Part shown: piece after piece, positions 22,920 through 32,724 of the stretch
How positions within the stretch are numbered: position 1 is the stretch's first letter
Layout of the letters: every line of letters begins with the position of its first letter
Origin: Diphasiastrum complanatum
Taxonomy: Eukaryota > Streptophyta > Lycopodiopsida > Lycopodiales > Lycopodiaceae
Assembly (NCBI GenBank): GCA_029204225.1
Contig: CM055102.1
Span: 11,295,245-11,359,244 of the forward strand
DNA length: 64,000 nt
Reading direction: 5' to 3'
Notes under the pieces: model-generated
What the model saw: the letters and a program-made list of their open reading frames with translations, nothing else
What the model was told of the DNA's origin: nothing
The model's database searches: none
Program-made: the position numbers and the translations under genes

Positions 22920-23152
22920 GTAAGGCTCTGCGTAGGATTTTTTGAATCAAAAGACAGGCCTGTCTCTTGAGCACATAGTGCTTTCAGCTCAAGTTGATTC
23001 ACATCTCCTGCTTTGGAGACTCTCATGTATTCTTTGTGAAAAAAACGAATTCTTTGTATCACGGTCATCTTCATCCGGTAGTCCTGATCAATATTGTGGT
23101 CCCAAGCCAATAATTTCGCTTCTTCCACTGTCAGGCCAGCAAATGCAATGGC
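22920..23152 (-). pseudogene. Coding remnant with tentative ParB-like character, split by a copia insertion
   Basis: Minus-strand frame from the copia boundary (23152) toward the GA tract. It contains LTVEEAKLLAWDHNID, then MTVIQRIRFFHKEYM and LELKALCAQETGL. The pattern hydrophobic-x2-EEA-x2-LA-x2-HN-x-D followed by an M-T motif reminds me of the segment after the GG-H/Y motif in ParB/sulfiredoxin-superfamily domains. Beyond the copia, at 28571-28640, minus-strand sequence reads GGYTVYKLENNYL in a frame one base off, which could supply the GG motif. Homology is inferred from pattern only. It looks genuinely coding, but the identity is weak. Confidence 0.3.
23148..23152 (+). repeat. 5-bp target-site duplication of the minus-strand copia (left)
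   Basis: ATGGC precedes the LTR at 23153. The same ATGGC follows the other LTR at 28566-28570. Confidence 0.92.
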
Positions 23153-23888
23153 TGTTGATTTCACATGTGTGGACTGTCCACAACATGTACTTGTGATCTT
23201 CTAAGGTGTGTAGATGCACCAAGATCAAGACTAGATTGAGATTCAAGATCTATCTTTGAATCTATGGCAAAAATACACTACTACATGAATTCAATCACTT
23301 CCAACTCTCACTCACACATGTGGGAAGTATTCAAAAATTATTCTAAGTAAAAACAAGCTGCTCTCCTCGGGTAGAGAGAGAAAAACCATCATGAGCTCTC
23401 GGGTAGAGAGAGAAAGCTAGAAATCCAATGACACTCAAAATCCACACAATCACCAAATCAATTAGATCCAAAATGAGGAGTACAATGATACTAGTAGATC
23501 CACAAGCTACCACTATGCTTAACTATGATTGGACCACACTTTGTCACCTCTTAATCCTATTGGACCATTGATCCATGCACCTCTTAATACTGTTGGACTA
23601 TATTCAAGCACACCTCAAATTCCTATTGGACCTCACATGGTTCCACCTCTAAATCCTATTGGACCTCTTAGAATTCATCAAACAAAGGCATTACACTTGT
23701 CTACACTCTAATTGGCACGAGTTTAGCCTCTTACTCTATTTTGGCTCAATAGTGGCATTACAAGTGAAAATGCATAATTTGCCATCTATGCCAAATTTGT
23801 TCCTATCAACATCCCACACCTAGATGCTTGATGTAAAAAACATAAGACCCCTATATCTAACATAGATAATCTTTTTTAATTCTTCACA
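23153..23888 (-). repeat. 3' LTR of the minus-strand copia
   Basis: On the plus strand it reads TGTTGATTTCAC ... TTCTTCACA. It includes two GGGTAGAGAGAGAAA-type boxes, also seen in the LTR at 62383-63075. Bases 23889-23894 (CCTCCT) are the complement of the adjoining purine tract. Confidence 0.93.
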
Positions 23889-23904
23889 CCTCCTAAAAAA
23901 TTAT

Positions 23905-26900
23905 CTATGAAGATTTAGGCATTGATCTTGATATAACTCCAAGATTAGATCTATGCTTGAGGGAAGCACTTTTGCTCAAGGGCTTGGTGAGTAGATCTGC
24001 AATACAAGAGGACGAGTTGACATGCTCCAAATAGATTTCTCCTCCAATAAGTTTTTCCCTCACAAAATGGTGTGCCACTTCTATGTGCTTGCTTCTTGCA
24101 TGAAATATGGGATTTTTGGCAAGAGCTTGGGCCGAGATGTTATCACACTTGATCATTGGTAGATCATCTTCCTTGATGCACTTTAGCTCCATTAATAACC
24201 TCTTGATCCAAAGCACCTCTTTGGTAGTTGTAGTGAGTGCTTTGTACTCGGCCTCACATGAAGAGAGAGATATAGTATCTTGCTTTTTGGAAAGCCAAGA
24301 TATTAGATTGCCACCAAGAAAGATAGTGTATGCACTAATAGACTTTCGATCCATCTTGTCACTTGCAAAGTCCGAATCCGAGTAGCCAACAATGGATAGA
24401 TCTTCACTTTTATAAAGTAGACCATAATCACAAGATGAAGATACACATCTTAGAATCCTCTTGGCCATCTTCCAATGATGGATCTTAGGATCTTGCATAA
24501 ATCGGCTCAATTTGTGCACACAAAAACTTAGAATGGGCCTAGTAATGGTGAGCCAAATCAAGGAGCCTACAAGACTCCTAAAAAGTGTGATGTCCTCAAA
24601 GGATCTTTCGTCACCTTTATTAGGATCTTTTACAATTTGCTCCATTGGAGTATCTATGCTCTTAGAAATTTCCATATGAAATTTTTTCAACATAGAGTGA
24701 GCATATCTAGATTGGCATATAAAGACATGATTTTCATAAAAATCAATTTCTAGGCCTAGGATGTAGTGTATCTCTCCTAGATCTTGCATTTTAAACTCAC
24801 ATCCAAGTGCTAGCTTAGTTTCATCAACTAGCTTGATACAACTTCCACAAAGAATAATGTCATCAACATAAATTAGAAGAATGACAATATTGCTATCAAC
24901 AAATTTTAGATACATGGAAGGATCATAGTCACTAAGAGTAAATCCTAGTGAGATAAGAAAAGAATTAAGTCTTGAATACCATGATCTTGGTGCTTGCTTG
25001 AGTCCATAAAGACTTTTGAAGAGCAAGCACACTTTGGACTCATCCTTGATGAATCCTTGAGGTTGTTCCATTTAGAAAAGCATTGGATACATCTAATTGG
25101 AACACCTTCCACTTAAAGAAACAAGCAAGAGAAATAAGAATTCTTATTGTCACCATCTTTGCAACGGGTGCAAAGGTCTCCTCATAATCAAGGCCATGGA
25201 TTTGAGCAAATCCTTTGGCACATAATCTTGCTTTATACTTGTTGATGGTGCCATCATGATTGAATTTGATTCGAAATACCCACTTGCAACCAATCACATG
25301 CTTGTTGGATGGAGGATCCACAAGGTCCCAAGTATTGTTGGTGATTGCTTCATGGCATCATACCACTCCTTGGTATTGAGTGGCTCTTGTACATTCTTTG
25401 GCTCTTCATGAGAGACATAAAAAACATAATTAATGGACCCAAGATCCACTTGTTTGCCTTTGTCAACATATGAGAGCCTCTTAGGCTTGGATCTATCTCT
25501 CATGGATCTTCTTGGTGAGAAAATCCGAGGAGAGTCTTCTTCAAATCTCGACCCCATCACATCATGATTGTCTTCAAAATCAATAATTGGTGATGCATCC
25601 ATAGACTTCTTGATCTCGGCCTCTTCAAAAGATGAGTGTTGATCTTCATGAAAGACAACATCTCTACTTTCAATAACTTGAGAAGTAGAGAGTATAAAGA
25701 CTTGGTGGATGAGTATCCAACTATGATCCCTTTGCATGCACTAGGATCTTCCTTCTTCCTTGTTTCCAAGGGAATATGGGCAAAGCATATGCATCCAAAA
25801 ACTCTCTAAGGTGATCAACCTTAGGCTTCTTCAAATATAAGATTTCATATGGTAACTTTCCTCCAAGAGCTATATGTGGGAGCCTATTGCAAAGATAATT
25901 TGCACAATTAATGGCTTCTCCCCAAAAATCTTTGGGCAAAGATGCCTCAATTCTCATAGATTTTGCACATTCACATAGGGATCTATTCTTTCTCTCGGCC
26001 ACTCCATTTTGAGATGGAGAGTAGGCACAAGAGAACTCTCTTTTGATGCCTTCAAGCTCACAAAAATCATGAAATTTATTGGAGATATATTCACCACCTC
26101 CATCACTTCTAAGAGCTTTAATCTTGATTGAGAATTGCTTCTCTACATAAGCTTTGAAAATAAGGAAATGATCAAACACCATAGATTTAGAAGCAAGAAG
26201 ATATATCCAAGTGAATCTTGTGAAATCATCAATGAAAGTAACAAAACAAGTGGCTCCTCCCTTGCTTGTAGTTGATGAGAAATGCACATCCGAGTGGATT
26301 AACTTCAAAGGATGCTTGCTTTTGATAGAAGATCTTGTAAATGGCTTTTTGTGAGATTTAGCAATAGCACAAGCCTCACAAGGCTTGATCTTCTTGGAGA
26401 ATGACTTTGGCAAGCCAATAGCTTTGGCTTCTTTGATCATAGAGAGCATGGATTTGTAGTTCGGATGTCCCAACCTCCTATGCCATAATTCCTCCATAGA
26501 GAGCTTGTTCACAAGATCAACATTACAAGCATTCACATACTCATTTGGATCTAGTTTATAGATGCCTCCAAATCTAGATCCTAATGCAAGTATCTCATCA
26601 TTCTTCTCGATAGTGCAAGTATCAACATTGAATTTTACATCAAGGCCATTATCAAGCAATTGGCCAACACTAATAAGATTCTTAGTAAGCTTAGGTACAT
26701 AAAGAACTTTAAAGAGAGAAAGAACTTTAGAGGATGCAAGCTTGAAGGGAATGTTCTCTATGCCTTCAATAGGACATTCAAAATCATTTGCAGTGTATAT
26801 TGATTTCTTGACTCCATCATAAGGTGCAATAGAAGAGAAAGAGGAGCTACACATATGTGAAGAGACAGGAGTAGATGAGAACCTAGAGACCATAAGAGAT

Positions 26901-27090
26901 CCCTCTCCATCACTTGCAATAGTGTCTTCCTTCTCATTCTTGTGGTTCTTCTTCAAGGCCAAGAACAATGTTCATCACGTCTTGAAGGATCAAGATGGAC
27001 TCCATCCTCATTTTCCACATTGAATAGTTTGAAGTGGACAATCTTTCACTTGGTTCCAACAAGGATGAACCCATTGAAGACATTTGAAGT
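23905..27090 (-). pseudogene. Copia gag-pol pseudogene (gag mostly deleted)
   Basis: Reading minus from about 27080: a gag start (SNYSMWKMRMESILILQDVM) runs only about 45 residues. The sequence then jumps near 26960 to a region that in the intact copy follows the zinc knuckle. The protease WIDSGA block is missing. Integrase is recognisable: LWHRRLGHPNYKS, CEACAIAKSHK, HSDVHFSS, LRSDGGGEY and NGVAERKNRS. RT keeps YVDD (near 24860), and RNase H keeps YSDSDFASDKMDRKS and the ADLLTKPLSK end. Frame changes occur near 25730, 25310 and 25060. It is closely related in sequence and order to the 16439-20407 polyprotein, so the two belong to one broad lineage. Confidence 0.92.
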
Positions 27091-27825
27091 GAAAAAAACT
27101 CAAATGATGAACAATAAATGTTGCTACACACTCTCAATAAGATCCAATAATAGAGTACTATCTCCTCCTATGAAAGATCTTGCAACTATTTGTGAATTGA
27201 TTCTCACTAGCTACACAAATCTCTCTAAAACAAGATCTATTTCACATCAAATGATGGAGTATGGGCAAAGTTAGGATCAAAAACTCTTAGCATGTGTGAA
27301 GTACACTAAGAAATCAAATTTGACTCAAATGATGATATTGCATGAAACAAAATGGCTAAGATCTCAAAACAGTGCCTAGATCACATATAGATGAGATTGG
27401 TAAGCATACAACTATGATTTTGGATCAACCAAGCAAGCTCTTGACCAAACCAAATGTGTCTACCCGGGTCTAGGTGCCCTACCTAACCCTCTTCAAAATC
27501 TTATAACTTTTGATTGGCTCAACCAAATGGAATGAAACTGATTGCATCATAAACTAGACAAAAATAGCTTTGAAACAAGCTATGAAACAAGATAAATGGA
27601 TCAAGCATGAGAGAGAACTTCCAAACTGAAATTGGATGTTCCTCACACGTGTCTGAGCACATGATTCCGTACAGTACTAGGTCAGACCCAATCAATGTCC
27701 TTTTGATCTCTTTTGGTCCAAAATTGAACAAGATAGCTAGGAAAATGGACCTTGACAATTTCTAGCTCAAGATTGATGAATAGTTTTCACTTAAATGGAT
27801 CAAAATTCATTGTAACCTTAGGTAG

Positions 27826-27837
27826 GCTCTGATACCA
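27826..27837 (-). promoter_or_regulatory. Primer-binding site, initiator tRNA-Met (minus strand)
   Basis: The plus strand reads GCTCTGATACCA, the exact complement of TGGTATCAGAGC, directly next to the 5' LTR of the minus-strand element. The interval 27090-27825 is its untranslated leader. Confidence 0.95.
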
Positions 27838-28565
27838 TGTTGATTTCACACGTGTGGACTGTCCACAACATGTACTTGTGATCTTCTAAGGTGTGTAGAT
27901 ACACCAAGATCAAGACTAGATTGATATTCAAGATCTATCTTTGAATCTATGGCAAAAACACACTACTACATGCATTCAATCACTTCCAACTCTCACTCAC
28001 ACATGTGGGAAGTATTCAAAAATTATTCCAAGTAAAAATAAGCTGCTCTCCTCGGGTAGAGAGAGAAAAACCATCATGAGCTCTCGAGTAGAGAGAGAAA
28101 GCTAGAAATCCAATGACACTCAAAATCCACACAATCACCAAATCAATTAGATCCAAAATGAGGAGTACAATGATATTGTAGATCCACGAGCTACCACTAT
28201 GCTTAACTATGATTGGACCACACTTTGTCACCTCTTAATCCTATTGGACCATTGATCCATGCACCTCTTAATTCTATTGGAATATATTCAAGCACACCTC
28301 AAATTCCTACTGGACCTCACATGGTTCCACCTCTAAATCCTATTGGACCTCTTAGAATTCATCAAACAAAGGCATTACACTTGTCTACACTCTAATTGGC
28401 ACGAGTTTAGCCTCTTACTCTATTTTGGCTCAATAGTGGCATTACAAGTGGAAATTCATAATTTGCCATCTATGCCAAATTTGTTCCTATCAACATCCTA
28501 CACCTAGATACTTGATGTAAAAGACATAAAACTCTAACATAGATAATCTTTTTCAATTCTTCACA
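27838..28565 (-). repeat. 5' LTR of the minus-strand copia
   Basis: A 728-bp copy of the 23153-23888 repeat with the same TGTTGATTTCAC and TTCTTCACA ends. It adjoins the primer-binding site at 27837 and is followed by the ATGGC duplication. Confidence 0.94.
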
Positions 28566-28743
28566 ATGGCACTCACAGTTCAAAAGCTTGGGATATGGGA
28601 ATATTCTTGAGATAATTGTTTTCGAGCTTGTAAACTGTGTATCCCCCCAAGAACAAAAAAATGATATGAATTCAATAAAAAAAAATCAAAATTTGCAACA
28701 TGATTGCATTCGTTGGGATCAACCAAAACAACAAAGGGAGTAA

Positions 28744-29388
28744 CTATGGCCTGTGTATGATCTTTAAATCACAATGATTTATGTCTAAAATTAAAGTTGT
28801 TGTTGTTGTTTCTTTTTTTTTATGGATATCCTCTCTTAATTTGGCAAGTTTGAAATTGTCTTGTAATGGGCGCATGGATGCACCAGGTAGCGACAAAGAT
28901 GATTCGGTGGCGGCTTTTTTGCTTTCAGCAGAAGGGATGGACTTATGGCGATGTGTAGCCATGGTCTTTGGGCATGACTTAGGTCTAGTGGGCGAAGTCT
29001 CAAAAATATTATGAGATCTTTTTTTTTTGGGATGAGGGACGACTACGGTTTCATCCTCAACATTTTCAGAGGCCAGCTTTGTGACCTGAGCAGTGGTAGA
29101 AGCGGGCTTGCGAGGTCCAATAGATACGCCTTTTGAACTCCGTAATGAATTTTCATAGTCGTCGTCGTCCACGCAGCGAGATCTTAATTTCTGACTCGCC
29201 TTCCACGTCACACGACATCGTACTAGGCATACCTCATCAACTACGCTTCCACCCCCTGCTGCTATTCGAACTGAACTTCCCATTCCCCTCGCCTCTGATG
29301 CTTCCCTCTCCTCTGCTCCCATACAAGGATAGTCTGTGACCATTGGGGCTATGAGGATATTTTTGAAGAAGAAGAGACTTTGGCACAT
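28744..29388 (-). CDS. Hypothetical open frame, 214 codons
   Basis: An open minus-strand frame rich in Lys, Ser and Thr. It has a basic cluster (HPKKKRSHN) that could be a nuclear-localisation signal and an acidic DDDDYE stretch. I recognise no domain. It is antisense to the adjoining plus-strand coding remnant and overlaps its first codons, so it may be a chance frame. I list it because its length is notable in AT-rich DNA. Confidence 0.18.
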   Translation of the reverse strand: MCQSLFFFKNILIAPMVTDYPCMGAEEREASEARGMGSSVRIAAGGGSVVDEVCLVRCRVTWKASQKLRSRCVDDDDYENSLRSSKGVSIGPRKPASTTAQVTKLASENVEDETVVVPHPKKKRSHNIFETSPTRPKSCPKTMATHRHKSIPSAESKKAATESSLSLPGASMRPLQDNFKLAKLREDIHKKKETTTTTLILDINHCDLKIIHRP

Positions 29389-30990
29389 ATTCCACGCCTA
29401 CCACGGACAGTACCATCAGGGTCTCCTGCTGCTGCCACCTCCACGACTGTCGATTTTGGTGATGCTCTCGGGTTAGTTTCAAGCCTTGGGCAAGTGATCC
29501 AGTCTATGCTAGATAAAAAAAAGAAAATGGAACAAAGAATCTATGTTTTAGGATCCGAAAACACTCTGATCAGCCAAAAAATTGTCCAGCTGAATCAAGA
29601 GGTGAAGATAGCCAAGCAACATGAAGAAAAGGTTGAAAGCAAAAAGACATTGGCCCAGCAACAAGCTGATCGCTTGAAAACCTACATCAGCTCCCTGCAA
29701 AATGCCCTGACAACTGCACATGATCAGGTAGATAAGGCAGTGCAAGATGCCAAGCAACAGGTGCAGCTGCTGAAGGGGCAATTACAAATGGCCGAACAAG
29801 ATCGCACACGACTTCAAGGTGAATTGGATGCGACCACCCTTGAGCATGATGCATATCTGCAAACACAAATACCCGATCATCCGGTCACACCGACAAAGAT
29901 TGCATATTTGTTCAAGAAAATGGAAACATACAAAGTGGCCCTTCAGGGATTCCAAGGCCGCTTTGATAGGTTCAAAGGAACAGCTTCAACCGAGTTGGCA
30001 AAGGCAAAAGAGACCATCAATGCCTATGAAAAAACCGCTGCTCAAGTGTTGGAAGCCAGACCACAAATCCCCGTCTCGGTCATGCTGCAATTCTCCCCTT
30101 CGCGCCAAGAGTACAGATGGATACAGGGGTTGATTCGAGCATGGACTAGGAGGGAGCTCCAGATCTAGCAGATCAACCGCCAACTATACCGGCAGTACAA
30201 GCAGGTCCATCCTCATCAAGGACAAGCCATTTATTCAGAAGGCCCATCAGCGTCGAGGACCAGATCCAGACCTTCTTAAAGCAGCATCCACATGAGTCCT
30301 CGCGTGGTGGATGGGTTCTCAAATTTAAGACCTCCGAGATCGAGGCCGACAAAGAATTGGACAAAATACCTGCACTGGGAGAGCAGCCGACATGGAGAAT
30401 CACGATTTTTGAGAAAACTCCAGAATCAATTAAGAGTTACGTCGCCAGCCCTCGCCAGTTGCTGGTAGACCCTTATTACGTGCCAATGTCGCGAAGACAA
30501 AAATGGAAAGATTTGGGACTGGCTATGGATAAAATCGCCATCCATATGTCCAATTGGCCAATCATCCACCAGCCTTACAATTGGAATATTTCAATGTATT
30601 TCCATCGGGCCTTACAGGCATATCAGAGAGAGTATGTCCACTCTCCGGATCCAACGGTGCGACAATCGGCAATGTTTGCAAAAGATCTAACTCTGTTGGC
30701 GTCAGTGGCAACCAAATGGGACGATTGTCTTCCTACCCGGGCATTTGATCCAAATAAGCCGATGGCCTCAGAGCAAATCAAAGATCAGCTGCCGATTGCT
30801 GGACTGTATTCCCGTGCGGCTATGATGGGAGGCTCTTGGGAATCCCACTTCACCTCATGGACAACTTCCAAGTGGATTGCCGGAGCCCACCGTTGTTTCC
30901 TGCCGCATAATTTGGATTTCAATACTGCACGTCTTGACTTTATGGAGAAGGTGCAGTATCATTTAATTAAGATTCGGCGCGAAGCCAATA
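29302..30990 (+). pseudogene. Unrecognised coiled-coil protein family, copy A (frameshifted, 3' truncated)
   Basis: The open frame begins after a stop at 29296-29298 and has an acidic start (DIFEEEE) then Pro/Ser. From ~29480 to ~29860 there is a long coiled coil rich in Gln, Lys and Glu (for example VQLNQEVKIAKQHEEKVESK). Near 30100 the reading shifts by one base and also meets a stop. It then continues through a Pro/Ser linker (~30160-30230) into a globular-looking domain with SVEDQIQTFLKQHP, TWRITIFEKTP, SPRQLLVDPYYVPMS, NWNISMYFHRALQAYQREY, W-D-x2-L-P at 30717 and LYSRAA at 30804. The frame runs into copia sequence of opposite strand at about 30990. No ATG precedes ~29506 in frame, so a 5' exon may be missing. 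I do not recognise the family; copy B at 55.2-57.2 kb shares the signature. Confidence 0.6.
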
Positions 30991-30999
30991 AAAGTCTTC

Positions 31000-32088
31000 A
31001 CATTAGGCAAAATGATGGCTACAATTCCAATTCCATGAATAGAATAAGATGCATCATCCGCACATTGTACCTTACTTCCATTTTGCACTTTCACTAATTT
31101 AGTGAATGCTTCTTTACGAGAAGTCATATGACGAGTAGCACCACTATCAATCACCCATTCAATGGGCTGAAAATCAGCAACTTGCAAAACAGAATCTAAA
31201 TTCCACATAGATGTAGTAGTACTAGAAGAAGCCATATTAGACACAAAAGCATAGTCTTGGTTGAAGAGATCACCACTAGCTTCAAGCTCTTGCTCCAAAG
31301 TAGCAAGTGAAGCACTAGTATCAATTCCTTTACTCTCCTCTTTCGCAAGCTTCTTCTTACAATCCTTGATGAAGTGCCCATACCTTTTTCAATAATTGCA
31401 CTTCCCTTTCTTCTTTTGGGTGTTGACATTTTGACTTCCAACGGGCTTTTGCTCATGCTTGGAAGGAGGATTCCCCTTTCCTTTTGACTTGCCTTTGCCC
31501 ATTGCCTTTCGTGAAGAAAGCTTGATCTTGCTGAGTGTCACCCACAAAGTTTTGCCTTGTTTGCTCCTCTTGAAGAAGCAGCCCAACAAGTTCATCAAAG
31601 GAGAGTTGTTGTCCCCTAAGAGAGATACTCAGAGATGAAACAAATGGAAGATAAGATGAAGGTAATGAGTTGAGAGTAACGGAAACAAATTGAGCATACT
31701 CAATTATCTCATCAATATTGAAGAGCTCCTCACGAAGATCCTTGATCTTCGTCAAGTGATTGGTCACTTGATCTTCTTCTTGCATCTGCAACAAAGAAAG
31801 CCAATTTCTAAGATACACCACTCTTGCTGGATTTTTGACTCTATACATAGTATAAAGAGTATTCCACGCACTTTTAGATGTCTTACAAGACCTAATATGA
31901 GGTAATATAGACCTTTTCACAGCAAGAGCAACCATAGAATGTGCGTGTGCATCCCTTCTATCCCACTTCTTTTGTTCTTCCGAAGATGTAGAACCAGATC
32001 CAATGGTTGCTTGAAAACCATGAAAATAGATATCCACTTGCATAGCATCATACACAGGAAGATTCACCAAAACATGTGAGAAAAGCAA
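31000..32088 (-). pseudogene. Copia gag-protease fragment, minus strand
   Basis: Reading minus from 32088: a UBN2-type gag (HSMVALAVKRSILPHIRSC, TSKSAWNTLYTMYRVKN, LNSLPSSYLPFVSSLS), then a Lys/Gly-rich linker, a damaged zinc knuckle (CNYC, stop, then GHFIKDC) and the protease block WVIDSGATRHMTSRKEAF. It stops being copia-like around 31000, where it meets the coiled-coil remnant. Integrase, RT and LTRs do not follow. Several frame changes make it dead. Confidence 0.88.
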
Positions 32089-32109
32089 AATGCGTCACTT
32101 TGGCACTTG

Positions 32110-32490
32110 CTTACCCTTCTCATCATAGGTGAGCCTTGAAGGTGTTTGCCTTTGCCTTGATGTCCTCCTTGGATTTTGACTTGATGAAGGCCCTTCATCA
32201 TCGCCATCTTAAGTAGGATCCATGTCATCAACATCAAGATTGTTAGATCCATTCACAACATCATTACTTAAAGACACTTTTGGAATGTTCCTTTCATCAA
32301 AGGTGACATCTCTACGAATAATCACCTTATTGGTAGTAGGAATGTAAACCTTATAGGCTTTACTCAACTCACTATATCCAACAAATATACCTTTCCTTGA
32401 AGATGGATCCTCTTTTGTCCTATCGTCAAGAGTTATATTGACATAGCAAGTGCATCCAAAAGTTCTAATAAACTTGACACTTGTATCTCA
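32110..32490 (-). pseudogene. Copia integrase C-terminal fragment, minus strand, out of order
   Basis: Minus-strand translation from ~32480: CTCYVNITLDDRTKEDPSS, GIFVGYSELSKAYKVYIP, VIIRRDVTFDERN, then a Ser/Asp linker and SRLTYDEKGKQV. This is the conserved C-terminal end of copia integrase and the linker toward RT. On the minus strand it lies downstream of an RT fragment and upstream of a gag, which is not the order within one element, so at least one breakpoint falls on each side. Confidence 0.85.
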
Positions 32491-32720
32491 AAGGGTGTTC
32501 TTCCATCCAATAAAGCACTCCATCTTAAACTCTTTAGACAATGCTATCTTCACTTCTTGTATACCATCATGATCATTTCCACTAAGAATAATGTCATCTA
32601 CATACAAAATAGGAATGATGACTTTACCATCATTAAATCTTAAGTACAAAGAAGGATCATAAGCACTTACAACAAAATTTATAGAGTTTAAGAAAGCATT
32701 CAACCTAGAGTACCTTGGCA
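32490..32720 (-). pseudogene. Copia reverse transcriptase fragment (YVDD block), minus strand
   Basis: Minus-strand sequence YSRLNAFLNSINFVVSAYDP then LYVDDIILSGND and LSKEFKME is the catalytic-centre part of copia RT, about 75 codons. It starts abruptly near 32720, next to the IN-RT linker of another copia copy, and ends abruptly at the integrase fragment near 32490. Confidence 0.87.
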
Positions 32721-32724
32721 AAGC

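Larger units (their letters stand above)
23153..28565 (-). mobile_element. Minus-strand Ty1/copia element with internally deleted gag/protease
   Basis: Two matching LTRs (23153-23888 and 27838-28565) bound 5.4 kb of sequence flanked by ATGGC duplications. The primer-binding site complement abuts the upper LTR and a purine tract complement abuts the lower LTR, so transcription runs on the minus strand. The LTRs show roughly 25-30 differences by eye (about 96-97% identity), so it is older than the plus-strand copia. Internally it has lost most of gag, the zinc knuckle and the protease active site, and pol is frameshifted, so it could move only with proteins from another element. Confidence 0.95.
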
